Origin: Syntrophus aciditrophicus SB
Lineage (GTDB): Bacteria > Desulfobacterota > Syntrophia > Syntrophales > Syntrophaceae
Direction of reading: 5' to 3'
Length of the DNA: 64,000 nucleotides
Assembly (NCBI RefSeq): GCF_000013405.1
Contig: NC_007759.1
Span: forward strand, 2,543,001-2,607,000
Shown: piece by piece, positions 8,483 through 16,008 of the stretch
Layout of the letters: each line of letters opens with the position of its first letter
Position numbering within the stretch: position 1 is the first letter of the stretch
Notes under the pieces: model-generated
The model's database searches: none
Seen by the model: the letters and a program-made list of their open reading frames with translations, nothing else
What the model was told of the DNA's origin: nothing
Made by a program: the position numbers and the translations under genes

Positions 8483-9028
8483 ATGTTTTTACCGAATAAA
8501 ATTTTCTTCACAAAGGGCGTCGGAACTCATCGCGCGGAACTGCATTCCTTTGAGCTGGCCCTGCGGGACGCGGGAATAGAAAAATGCAACCTCGTACAGG
8601 TATCCAGCATCATGCCGCCGGGATGCCGGGTGATTTCACGTACTGAAGGCCTGCGCCTGCTGAAACCCGGTTCGATTACCTATTGCGTCATGAGCCGCTG
8701 TGCCAGCAATGAACCCAGGCGGCTGCTGGCAGCCTCGGTCGGCTGCGCCATCCCGGCGGATAAAACCACCTATGGCTATATCAGTGAACATCATGCCTTC
8801 GGACAGACTGAAAAGCAGGCTGGAGATTACGCGGAAGATCTCGCAGCTGCCATGCTGGCTTCGACGTTGGGCATCGATTTCAATGTTGATGAAAGTTGGG
8901 ATGAAAAAAAGGAAATTTTCAAGATCAGTGAAAAAATCGTGGGCACAAGAAACGTCACCCAGTCCAGCATCGTGAAAGGTACGGATTACACAACCGTACT
9001 GGCGGCAGCGGTCTTCGTTTTTTCCTGA
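8483..9028 (+). CDS. pdaD: Pyruvoyl-dependent arginine decarboxylase
   Basis: This 181-residue protein matches the PvlArgDC family, which decarboxylates arginine to agmatine using a pyruvoyl group made by self-cleavage. The cleavage site is recognisable as VSSIMPPGC, with Ser41-Ser42 as the expected scissile pair. Other family features are [21 protein letters not shown] near the start and the distal [23 protein letters not shown] segment. The length is typical for the single proenzyme. It begins 15 bp after the Mrp gene with AGGAG upstream, so it is almost certainly cotranscribed with the cluster-assembly genes. Agmatine could serve polyamine synthesis or acid response; why it sits in this locus is unknown. 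Confidence 0.88.
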   Translation: MFLPNKIFFTKGVGTHRAELHSFELALRDAGIEKCNLVQVSSIMPPGCRVISRTEGLRLLKPGSITYCVMSRCASNEPRRLLAASVGCAIPADKTTYGYISEHHAFGQTEKQAGDYAEDLAAAMLASTLGIDFNVDESWDEKKEIFKISEKIVGTRNVTQSSIVKGTDYTTVLAAAVFVFS

Positions 9029-9084
9029 AATTTCAGGGAAGCGATCCGCTGCGGCCCGCGTGCGGCATATAGGAAAAATGCAAC

Positions 9085-9801
9085 ATGGGATTGGAAATGA
9101 CGATCACTGGCCTGCTGATAATGGCTTCGGTAATGATGGCACTGGCCCTTGCCTGGTTCGGACTTCACTACCTGCTGAATCCGCGTATGGAGAACCCGGA
9201 CGGCATCGCGAAAGTGACCGGCTCCTGTGGAGACACCATGGAGATCGCCCTGAAATTCAACGGACCCAGGGTGGAAGATGTTCATTGCTGGACCGACGGC
9301 TGCGCAATAAGCAAGATGTGCGTGGAAACGGTGGGAATGCTTGCCCGCGGCAAGACCGTACCGGAACTCAGAACCATCGATACGGCATCAATCCTGGAGC
9401 GGGTGGGACAATTGCCGGAGACGCACATGCATTGCGCCGTTCTGGCGGAAACAACCCTGCAGAAGGCTGTTTCCTTTTATACGCTCAAAAATCCGGATGT
9501 CGACCCTTTGAGACCATCATTCCGTGAGGCACCCCCTCGGCATGACGGCCAAAACAGCCGGGATGACGCAGCCTTGGAGGAACAAACCACTTACGTCGTT
9601 TACCTTTTTCCTTCTGTCAGCTACGTCATGAAGGCGGAAAAAATCCTCAAGGAGAGGGAAATCGTCCACAAGGTGATCCCCGTCCCCCGCCATATCAGTT
9701 CCGACTGCGGCGTGTGTCTCCGGATTCCGGCGGATCAGCAGGAGAGAGTCACCGAAGCCCTGCGGGGAAAGGTTGCCTGGGAGAATACGGCCGAAATGTA
9801 A
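9085..9801 (+). CDS. Membrane-anchored IscU-like scaffold fused to a DUF3343 domain
   Basis: This 238-residue fusion begins with one hydrophobic anchor (about residues 6-28). An IscU/NifU-N domain follows and keeps all three cluster ligands and the aspartate: Cys48, Asp50, Cys73 and Cys117, the last in MHCAVLAE. After a linker rich in charged residues comes a DUF3343 domain (about 168-235) with the characteristic KVIPVPRHISSDCGVCLRI, including Cys208 and Cys211. DUF3343 proteins are suspected sulfur or selenium carriers. The combination suggests assembly of a cluster at the membrane with its sulfur source in the same chain; this is inference. It lies between the arginine decarboxylase and a NifU-like gene. 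Confidence 0.85.
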   Translation: MGLEMTITGLLIMASVMMALALAWFGLHYLLNPRMENPDGIAKVTGSCGDTMEIALKFNGPRVEDVHCWTDGCAISKMCVETVGMLARGKTVPELRTIDTASILERVGQLPETHMHCAVLAETTLQKAVSFYTLKNPDVDPLRPSFREAPPRHDGQNSRDDAALEEQTTYVVYLFPSVSYVMKAEKILKEREIVHKVIPVPRHISSDCGVCLRIPADQQERVTEALRGKVAWENTAEM

Positions 9802-9875
9802 ACAGGGCAAGGGGATAAACGCATCGACCAGAGAGAAGACAAGAATCGGAAAGGCATAGATAAATAAATAGAACC

Positions 9876-10565
9876 ATGTGGGATTATACGGATAAGGTCA
9901 GGGAGCATTTCTGGAATCCCCGCAACGTGGGGGAAGTTGAAAATCCTGACGGTATTGGTCAGGTCGGTTCCCTTGCCTGTGGCGACGCGCTCCGCCTTAC
10001 ATTCAAACTGGATGAAAACAAAAGGATCAAAGAAGCGAAATTCAAGAGTTTCGGCTGTGCCAGCGCTATTGCCGCGGCGTCGGTCCTGACGGAAATGGTC
10101 GTGGGCCTTACGATCGAACAGGCGGAAAAAATCACGAATCAGGACATTGCCGCCGCCCTTGGAGGACTGCCTGAACAAAAGATGCACTGTTCCGTTCTCG
10201 GGGAACAGGTTCTTGAAAAAGCGATTGCCTGTTATCGAGGGCGCCCGGCAGGCGCAAAAGAAGAAAAGATGATCTGTGAATGTTTCAGCGTAACGGATCG
10301 GGAAATCGAGAAAGCCGTCAGGGAGAACCGTCTTACTTCGGTGGAACAGGTAACCAACTACACGAAAGTGGGAGGCGGCTGTGGAAACTGCCACGGGAGG
10401 ATTCAGGAGATTCTTGACTGGGAGCGAACCGAATTCCGCAAGTCCGTCCGCCCGAAATTAATCGATATCCGGACAATCAGCAGAATACAGGATAAACCAG
10501 AAACCGGAAACTGGGAGAAATCAGGGAATCAATTCCCGAGCGGACAGGACAAAATCAACCCCTGA
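9876..10565 (+). CDS. NifU-like Fe-S scaffold (IscU domain plus BFD [2Fe-2S] domain)
   Basis: This 229-residue protein has an IscU-type scaffold domain with Cys35, Asp37, Cys61 and Cys105 (KMHCSVLGE). A Bfd/NifU central [2Fe-2S] domain follows with Cys134, Cys136, Cys169 and Cys172 (MICECFSV...GGGCGNC). The C-terminal Nfu domain of full NifU is missing; the last 45 residues are unrelated and polar. It should build transient clusters for transfer, perhaps to the ORP-complex ATPases. No cysteine desulfurase (NifS/IscS) gene occurs in the window, so sulfur must come from elsewhere or from the adjacent DUF3343 fusion. The stop lies one base before the next gene's ATG. Confidence 0.9.
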   Translation: MWDYTDKVREHFWNPRNVGEVENPDGIGQVGSLACGDALRLTFKLDENKRIKEAKFKSFGCASAIAAASVLTEMVVGLTIEQAEKITNQDIAAALGGLPEQKMHCSVLGEQVLEKAIACYRGRPAGAKEEKMICECFSVTDREIEKAVRENRLTSVEQVTNYTKVGGGCGNCHGRIQEILDWERTEFRKSVRPKLIDIRTISRIQDKPETGNWEKSGNQFPSGQDKINP

Positions 10566-10566
10566 G

Positions 10567-11934
10567 ATGAGTAAAGATATTGAAGATCAGACGCAGATCA
10601 TTCTTGACAGCATTGCAGATGGCGTTTTTACCGTTGATTCTGAATGGAAAATCACATCTTTCAACCGCGCAGCGGAGAAGATAACCGGCATAGCCAGGGA
10701 AGAGGCCATAGGGAAGCAATGCCGGGAGGTTTTCAGGGCCGGCATCTGTGAAAACCATTGCTTTCTAAGGCACACCGTCGAGAGCGGACAGCCCGTCGTC
10801 AACCAATCCATATTTATCCTGAATGCGAGGGGAGAGCGCATCCCCGTAAGCATCTCCACGGCCCTCCTTAAAAACAGGGAAAAACAGGTGATCGGCGGGG
10901 TCGAGACATTCAGGGATCTCAGTCTGGTGGAAGATCTGCGCAAGGAACTGTACAACCGCCGCTCCTTTCATGACATCATCAGCAAAAACAAAGAGATGCA
11001 TCGTCTTTTCCATATTGTGGAGCAATTGTCCGAAAGCGATGCCACCGTCATTCTTGTCGGCGAAAGCGGCACAGGAAAGGAACTGTTTGCAAAGGCCATT
11101 CATTACGAGAGTTCAAGAAGGGATGGCCCCATCATAACAATCAACTGCGGCGCTCTGCCGGACAATCTCCTTGAGTCAGAGCTTTTCGGCTATAAAGCAG
11201 GAGCCTTTACAGACGCCAAAAGGGATAAGCCCGGACGTATAACCCTGGCTCATGGCGGAACGCTTTTTCTCGATGAGATCGGTGATATCTCCCAGGCCAT
11301 GCAGGTCAGACTCCTGCGCGTCCTCCAGGAGAAGGTTTTTGAACCTCTTGGAGGGACGAAATCGGAAAAAGTCGACGTCCGGATCATTGCGGCAACCAAT
11401 AAGGATCTGGAGAAGCTTGTAAAAGAAGGGATTTTTCGTGAAGATTTCTACTACAGAATCAATGTGGTCAAACTTCTTCTTCCTCCCTTGAGGGATCGTA
11501 AAGAGGATATTCCTCTCTTATCGGAACACTTCATCCGAAAATTAAACCGGCGCAAGGGGACGGACATTCTGGGACTCCAACCCGAGGCCCTGGCAATCCT
11601 TATGGCATATGACTATCCCGGCAATATCCGGGAACTGGAAAATATGATCGAATACGCGATGGTCGTCTGTAAAAACAGTCTCATCGGCATCGAGCATCTC
11701 CCCGATTACCTGATCCAGAGTTTAGACCATGGCAGTCAAAAATCATTTCTCCCGAAACAAAAGCAGATTTCATTGAAGGGTCATGAAAGAGAATTCCTTT
11801 ATAACGCACTGGCCGAAAACAATTGGAACAGAAAACGCACCGCAGCCCAATTGGGCATACATCCCACGACCCTCTGGCGAAAGCTCAGGAGACTGAATAT
11901 TGAGCTTCCAGAACAGGATGGACGCCATAAGTAA
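10567..11934 (+). CDS. PAS-domain sigma-54-dependent transcriptional activator (copy 2)
   Basis: This 455-residue activator has the same layout as the protein at 2626. A PAS domain carries Cys52, Cys61 and Cys65 in the identical C-x8-C-x3-C pattern. The AAA+ domain has GESGTGKE, GAFTDA in place of GAFTGA, and GTLFLDEIGDI. A Fis-type helix-turn-helix ends the protein (KRTAAQLGIHPTTLWRKLRRLNI). The recognition helices differ between the two copies, so they may bind different sites. It is the last gene of the 4.7-11.9 kb run and immediately precedes the dyads and -24/-12 element of the 12390 unit. By analogy with the Desulfovibrio ORP locus, it is probably the cognate regulator of the cluster. 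Confidence 0.93.
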   Translation: MSKDIEDQTQIILDSIADGVFTVDSEWKITSFNRAAEKITGIAREEAIGKQCREVFRAGICENHCFLRHTVESGQPVVNQSIFILNARGERIPVSISTALLKNREKQVIGGVETFRDLSLVEDLRKELYNRRSFHDIISKNKEMHRLFHIVEQLSESDATVILVGESGTGKELFAKAIHYESSRRDGPIITINCGALPDNLLESELFGYKAGAFTDAKRDKPGRITLAHGGTLFLDEIGDISQAMQVRLLRVLQEKVFEPLGGTKSEKVDVRIIAATNKDLEKLVKEGIFREDFYYRINVVKLLLPPLRDRKEDIPLLSEHFIRKLNRRKGTDILGLQPEALAILMAYDYPGNIRELENMIEYAMVVCKNSLIGIEHLPDYLIQSLDHGSQKSFLPKQKQISLKGHEREFLYNALAENNWNRKRTAAQLGIHPTTLWRKLRRLNIELPEQDGRHK

Positions 11935-11975
11935 TTTATGTCCTATGTCCTTCGAAAAAGATCGTTGAAATAATA

Positions 11976-11997
11976 TTGCAACATTGCATTATTGCCC
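11976..11997. promoter_or_regulatory. Two overlapping TTGCA-type inverted-repeat sites
   Basis: Two overlapping dyads lie here: TTGCA-ACAT-TGCAT at 11976-11989 and TTGCA-TTAT-TGCCC at 11984-11997. They share arms with the perfect site just downstream. They lie just after the copy-2 activator gene and about 125-145 bp upstream of the -24 element. Confidence 0.6.
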
Positions 11998-12005
11998 ACA
12001 CACAA

Positions 12006-12019
12006 TTGCATTATTGCAA
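12006..12019. promoter_or_regulatory. Perfect inverted repeat TTGCA-TTAT-TGCAA, activator site
   Basis: This is the best copy of the dyad, with two perfect 5-bp arms and a 4-bp spacer. It ends 100 bp upstream of the -24 GG of the next promoter. It is about 22-30 bp from the two overlapping upstream copies, which would allow cooperative binding of an activator oligomer. Confidence 0.65.
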
Positions 12020-12118
12020 ACACCCTAAAATCCGTCCTGATTTTTCTTAAATATTTTTTCATATATTTTTCTAAACAAAACAATTATATACATCATAATT
12101 TCGCATCGCCGGTCATAA

Positions 12119-12134
12119 CGGCACAAGAAATGCT
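12119..12134 (+). promoter_or_regulatory. Sigma-54 -24/-12 promoter for the 12390 NifX unit
   Basis: The core GGCACAAGAAATGC at 12120-12133 has exact GG-N10-GC spacing. The same 14 bases recur at 18736-18749. Transcription from here would give a leader of about 245 nt before the gene at 12390; a second, sigma-70-like start (TTGTAA, 18 bp, TATATA at 12334-12363) is possible. Confidence 0.75.
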
Positions 12135-12389
12135 CTATAGACATGACATGATGCGCTTGCAAGATCCCGTGATGACGAATCCGCCTTTGCCCCCGCTGAC
12201 CGAACCCTCTTGAAGATCGGGAAATTTTGCATTAATGAGTTTGCGGTTCCGAACAGATCGAAGTGCCTGTGATTCTCTGCGCACCAGCCTTGATCTGAAC
12301 CGGAGAAGAAAAAAGGATTACTTCTTGCGGTAATTGTAAATTTTTTAAAGATAACAATATATAATTTTGAATCGAGGAGGATATTTAAA
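12135..12389 (+). other. Long untranslated leader upstream of the 12390 gene
   Basis: About 250 bases lie between the -24/-12 element and the start codon, which has a strong GAGGAGG site. A short open frame begins at the ATG at 12131 and ends at 12213, but no family or good ribosome binding site supports it. No known riboswitch consensus was recognised. Confidence 0.35.
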
Positions 12390-12770
12390 ATGAAGGATGG
12401 AAGAATAGCTGTTCCGTCAATGGAAACCGGCGGTCTGGATGGTCACAGGTCAGGCCATTTTGGTCATTGTGATGTCTTTACCCTGGTGGATGTCAAGGAT
12501 GGCGAAATTGAAAACGTAACGACGATTGCAAACCAGAGCCATGTTCAGGGAGGCTGCATGGTCCCGGTCAATCTGCTGGCCCAGCATAATGTCAACGCGC
12601 TGGTTGTCGGCGGCATCGGGTTGAGGCCTCTGATGGGTTTCCGGCAGGTCGGAATCGATGTGTATTATGACGTGACACGGCCGGAGATCAGACCTGTTGT
12701 TGAAGACCTTATCGCGGGAAGACTTCCCCAGATCGAGGATGACCAGGTCTGCGGCGGTGGCGGACGCTGA
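12390..12770 (+). CDS. NifX/ORP-family protein
   Basis: This 126-residue NifX/MTH1175-type protein begins MKDGRIAVPSMETGGLDGHRSGHFGHCDVFTLVDV. It contains VQGGCMVPVNLLAQHNVNALVVGGIGLRPLMGFRQVGIDVYYD, a variant of the conserved GAG...GGxGxxA core. The tail is CGGGGR. His/Cys residues in HFGHCD and GGCMV could bind a metal cofactor. It is preceded by GAGGAGG and by its own sigma-54 promoter and dyads. It is followed 14 bp later by another NifX gene, so the two form a transcription unit ending at the terminator at 13182-13240. The function is inferred as metal-sulfur cofactor binding. Confidence 0.88.
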   Translation: MKDGRIAVPSMETGGLDGHRSGHFGHCDVFTLVDVKDGEIENVTTIANQSHVQGGCMVPVNLLAQHNVNALVVGGIGLRPLMGFRQVGIDVYYDVTRPEIRPVVEDLIAGRLPQIEDDQVCGGGGR

Positions 12771-12784
12771 TCGAAGGGAGACGG

Positions 12785-13147
12785 ATGATGAAAATTGCCG
12801 TGACATCCCAGGGCAGGGAACTAGATTCACCGGTTGACCCTCGCTTCGGCAGGGCCGCCTATATTCTTATCGTGGATTCGGACACCTGGAGTTTCGATGT
12901 TCTTGACAACAAGGCGAATGTCAATTCGCTTAAAGGGGCGGGAATCCAGGCCGCGGCCAACATACACAGCAAAGGCGCGGAGGTTCTGCTTACCGGTTTT
13001 TGCGGTCCAAATGCCTTTAAGACCTTGACGGCCGGCGGGATAAAAGTAGCCAATGACGCCTCCGGCACTATCAGAGAAGCGGTTAGATCGTTCCTTGACG
13101 GGAAGCTGACTTTCGCGGATCAGGCCAATGTAGAAGGAAATTGGTAA
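12785..13147 (+). CDS. NifX/ORP-family protein
   Basis: This 120-residue protein begins MMKIAVTSQGRELDSPVDPRFGRAAYILIVD and keeps the core GAGIQAAANIHSKGAEVLLTGFCGPNAFKTLTAGGIKV. It is a canonical stand-alone member of the NifX/MTH1175 superfamily and the nearest sister of the gene at 5157, sharing the MKIA-TSQG start and the G-CGPNAF-TL turn. ATG 12788 is an equally good start (the two methionines are adjacent). It is cotranscribed with the gene at 12390. It probably carries or senses a metal-sulfur cluster; no direct evidence for the metal is visible. Confidence 0.9.
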   Translation: MMKIAVTSQGRELDSPVDPRFGRAAYILIVDSDTWSFDVLDNKANVNSLKGAGIQAAANIHSKGAEVLLTGFCGPNAFKTLTAGGIKVANDASGTIREAVRSFLDGKLTFADQANVEGNW

Positions 13148-13181
13148 AAAAATTAACTTCTTCAAGAGGAGCCAAAGAAGG

Positions 13182-13240
13182 GTGCAGGGCATATGGCGAA
13201 GAGATGAGATCGCTTAGCGCCACAGGCCCTGTGCTTTTTG
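13182..13240 (+). terminator. Rho-independent terminator after the NifX pair
   Basis: Outer arms of about nine pairs (13182-13190 with 13226-13234, including two G-U) and an inner GGCG/CGCC helix are followed by TTTTT. It ends the 12390-13147 unit and separates it from the receiver gene. Confidence 0.7.
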
Positions 13241-13274
13241 TAAATACTGCGTTCATACTGATCAGAGGACTATT

Positions 13275-13652
13275 ATGCTCAAGTTATTATTGGTGAGCCG
13301 GGATGACGATTCGTTAAGCGGTCTGTCGGCGGCGTTAGGTGGACAGGACGATATTGAACTGGAGATCTCCGCATCCGGAGAACAGGCCCTGGCAAGGCTG
13401 TCCGGAAAGGCTGTCGATCTCGTTGTCGCGGATGAAGACCTGGGAGATATGACGGCGCTGGATTTCTCGGCGCGGCTTCTCAAAATCAACCCCATGATCA
13501 ATTGCGCCGTAGTCAGCACCCTTTCTCAGGAGGAATTTCATGAGGCTTCCGAGGGGCTCGGCATCATGGCTCAATTACCGAAGCAACCCGGCGCAGAGGA
13601 TGCGGAACGGCTGATCCAGACCCTGAAGCGGATCAAGGGATTGATGTCTTGA
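13275..13652 (+). CDS. Stand-alone response-regulator receiver-like protein
   Basis: This 125-residue protein has the CheY-like fold pattern. The acidic pocket is Asp-Asp-Asp in VSRDDDSL, and a likely phosphoacceptor lies in LVVADEDLGDM. A later hydroxyl-rich strand VVSTLSQEEFHEA corresponds to the Thr/Ser switch, and the conserved Lys is represented by LPKQPG. There is no output domain, so it could act through protein contact, perhaps on one of the two PAS/sigma-54 activators. AGAGGA precedes the ATG. No histidine kinase gene lies in the window. It follows the terminator of the NifX pair, so it likely has its own promoter. Confidence 0.75.
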   Translation: MLKLLLVSRDDDSLSGLSAALGGQDDIELEISASGEQALARLSGKAVDLVVADEDLGDMTALDFSARLLKINPMINCAVVSTLSQEEFHEASEGLGIMAQLPKQPGAEDAERLIQTLKRIKGLMS

Positions 13653-13851
13653 TTCATTCCGGTAGAAAACCATTCCGCGGGACACAGGCCGGGAGATACG
13701 GCAAGTCGGCGAGGATCGACGAAAATCCGTGGAACCGGATGCCTGACCGGCGATGTGAAGTGGACTGATCCGGACAGTCTCAACTGTTTCATCAGAGAGT
13801 TTTTGGATATGGAACTGGAATAACAGCTAAGGAAAGGGTACAGGTATCGGT

Positions 13852-14574
13852 ATGCAGATTCGCATCGTTGCAACGGGTTCAACTCCTCGGGAGCGAAGAG
13901 AGAAACGGTGGGGGCTTTCTTTTCTCATCGGTGAATCCGTACTTCTTGATACGTTCGGCCTGTCCGACCTGTTCTGGGAAAATCTCTGCAGCATGGCTGA
14001 AGACGTTTCCCGCATCCGGCATGTCGTTCTCTCCCACGAGCACTGGGATCATGTCTCCGGTCTGGAAAAATTTGCGGAGCAGAGGCCGGCGGCAACTGTT
14101 TATATCTGCCCCCACACGGAACCCTCGGTAAAGGCCTGGATCGGGGGAATGAAACTGCCGGTGGTGGAAGTGGACGATTGGCTCGAAATCGAAAAAGACG
14201 TCTTTCTTTCGGGAGAACTGGCGGGAAGCTGGAATGGAAATCCCCTATGGGAGCAGTTTCTGGTCATTCGCGAGCAGTCTCGGCTTTCCGTTCTGACGGG
14301 ATGCGCGCACCCGGGTCTCTTCCCGATTCTTCAGCATGTGCGGAACCGGTTTGCCGAACCCCTCACCCTGCTGATGGGCGGCTTTCATCTGATGAACAGC
14401 CCGGAGGAAGAAATTGCAGCGGCGATCGACGCCCTTTTGATGTTCGGCGTTTCGCGGGTTGCGCCGACGCACTGTACGGGAGAACCGGCCGTTCGCCTGC
14501 TCCGGGAAGCCTTTGTAAATCGCTTTCTTACCGTAGAGGAAGGCGGCGTGATCGATACCGCTGAAGAAGTGTAA
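13852..14574 (+). CDS. Metallo-beta-lactamase-fold hydrolase
   Basis: This 240-residue protein carries the MBL-fold metal-binding motif LSHEHWDHVSGL (HxHxDH pattern) near residues 61-72. Later metal-ligand regions are TGCAHPG and GGFHLMN, and APTHCTGEPA closes the active site. The order and length match the branch annotated as 7,8-dihydropterin-6-yl-methyl-aminobenzene phosphate synthase-like proteins of archaea and anaerobes. The substrate is unknown. It lies in the same direction as the NifX genes, and such hydrolases recur near NifX/Mrp genes in anaerobes. An involvement in pterin or metal-cofactor chemistry is a guess. Confidence 0.85.
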   Translation: MQIRIVATGSTPRERREKRWGLSFLIGESVLLDTFGLSDLFWENLCSMAEDVSRIRHVVLSHEHWDHVSGLEKFAEQRPAATVYICPHTEPSVKAWIGGMKLPVVEVDDWLEIEKDVFLSGELAGSWNGNPLWEQFLVIREQSRLSVLTGCAHPGLFPILQHVRNRFAEPLTLLMGGFHLMNSPEEEIAAAIDALLMFGVSRVAPTHCTGEPAVRLLREAFVNRFLTVEEGGVIDTAEEV

Positions 14575-14672
14575 ATTCAAGATCACGCCCGACGGCGGCA
14601 TACATAAAAAGGGCGCCGTCCATTTCCTTCAAGTTTTTAACCACTCTTGCTTTTCCTGTATTGAGGTTTCCA

Positions 14673-15425
14673 ATGATGGAATTAGATGAGAAAATTTACC
14701 GGTTTTTTGAAAATCGAGGCAGGGACGTCACCGTTGAATACTTGAATCTGGGTCTCGGTTATACGGCTGTGACCACCTCGGACGGGGGCATTGGAATCGC
14801 CTATACCTGTTTCGGCGCGAAGGAAAGCTGCAGTTTTATGAACAGCTATTATGATTTCGAGGGCAGACCCGCAGTGGAGCTTCTGGAAAAGATCAAAAGC
14901 ACTCACCCTCTCGAAAGGACCATGGCTCTCGCGCTTGTCAATGCCCTCAACTATGAATATGCCCTTTCCCTGCCGGAAGATAAGGAAAACAGGGCTCTTT
15001 TTGAAAGTTTCGGCATCGGAGAAAAAACACGCGTAGCCATGGTCGGATATTTTGCTCCCATAGCCGGAATGCTTGGAAAAATGGGGGCTCTTCTGGAGGT
15101 CATCGATATTTCCAAAAAAATCGGACACCAGGCTGATTTTTATGACAGGCTGGAAAACTGGGCTCAGGTGGCGTTTATAACCTCCACTTCGATTCTGAAT
15201 TCAACGACGGAAGATATCCTTCGGCATGCAGGCAAGGGGGTGAAAACCGTCATGCTCGGTCCCAGCACGCCCATGATCGGGGAAGTCTTTTCGCACCTTC
15301 CCGTGCACATGCTGGCCGGCACGGTACCCCTTGAAAAGGAAAAAGTGCTCAAAGCCATCCGCCATGGTTTTGGAACAAGGGAAATCCAGAGGTTCAGTCG
15401 AAAATCCTATCTTGCACTGTTTTGA
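14673..15425 (+). CDS. DUF364/DUF4213-type putative heavy-metal-chelating protein
   Basis: This 250-residue protein resembles the DUF364/DUF4213 family, which has an enolase-like N-terminal part and a Rossmann-like C-terminal part and is suspected of chelating metals. Seen here are an N-terminal domain with YTAVTTSDGGIGIAYTCFG and a later RVAMVGYFAPIAGML strand-loop. TSTSILNSTTEDIL and VMLGPSTPMIGEVF follow. ATG 14673 is chosen because GAGG lies six bases upstream; ATG 14676 follows at once. Family members often neighbour Mo, W or Fe-S cofactor genes, consistent with this locus. No enzyme reaction can be named. Confidence 0.75.
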   Translation: MMELDEKIYRFFENRGRDVTVEYLNLGLGYTAVTTSDGGIGIAYTCFGAKESCSFMNSYYDFEGRPAVELLEKIKSTHPLERTMALALVNALNYEYALSLPEDKENRALFESFGIGEKTRVAMVGYFAPIAGMLGKMGALLEVIDISKKIGHQADFYDRLENWAQVAFITSTSILNSTTEDILRHAGKGVKTVMLGPSTPMIGEVFSHLPVHMLAGTVPLEKEKVLKAIRHGFGTREIQRFSRKSYLALF

Positions 15426-15500
15426 TCTGCCGCAGTCGATGGCGGCACAGGACATTTAGAAAAAAGCAACCAGAACATCGAACAGTCGAGGAACTCGGAT

Positions 15501-15992
15501 ATGGAGGAAACTTTAATTATCTACAGGCCCATCGGCGTGATTCACAGCGAACATGTTGTTGCGGAACAAACACCGATCCAGCCGGCATATGCCCGGGGAT
15601 GCAGAGGACAGGCGGAAATATTCCCGGAATTCGCAGAGGGATTGCGTGACCTGGAAGGGTTCTCCCATTTGTACCTGATTTATCATCTCCACCGGGTAGA
15701 GCCGTCACAGATGCTCGTCAAACCCTTTTTACAGAACGCCATCAGGGGAATTTTTGCGACCCGTGCGCCCTGCCGTCCCAATGCCATCGGGTTGAGCATT
15801 CTTGAACTTCTCCATCGCGAAGGAAATGTTCTTTATCTCGACGGAATGGACATCCTGGACGGCACACCGCTGCTGGACATCAAACCCTACACGGCCAAAT
15901 TCGACTTCGTTAAGACGACCCGCAACGGCTGGCAGGACGAGGTGGACGAAAAAGAAGCCAGAAAGTTAGGAAAGCGAGGCTGTCAAAAATGA
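15501..15992 (+). CDS. trmO: TrmO-type tRNA m6t6A37 methyltransferase
   Basis: This 163-residue protein fits TrmO (YaeB/TsaA family), which methylates the N6 of t6A37 in tRNA with S-adenosylmethionine. The family signature is clear: RPIGVIHSEH at the start, RGCRGQAEIFPEFAEGLRDLEGFSHLYLIYHLHR, and RAPCRPNAIGLSILELLHREGNVLYLDGMDILDGTPLLDIKPY. The bacterial form often has a C-terminal extension that is absent here, as in archaeal members. The gene begins 75 bp after the DUF364-like gene. Its place within an Fe-S/metal locus may be chance; in some anaerobes TsaA-type genes do lie next to such genes. Confidence 0.9.
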   Translation: MEETLIIYRPIGVIHSEHVVAEQTPIQPAYARGCRGQAEIFPEFAEGLRDLEGFSHLYLIYHLHRVEPSQMLVKPFLQNAIRGIFATRAPCRPNAIGLSILELLHREGNVLYLDGMDILDGTPLLDIKPYTAKFDFVKTTRNGWQDEVDEKEARKLGKRGCQK

Positions 15993-16008
15993 TGAAAGGA
16001 TCGAAACC

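Noticed and set aside
4750-13147. NifX and NifU-like genes as part of a nitrogenase cluster
   Set aside because: No nifH, nifD, nifK, nifB, nifE or nifN gene is present, and stand-alone NifX-type proteins are widespread in anaerobes without nitrogenase.
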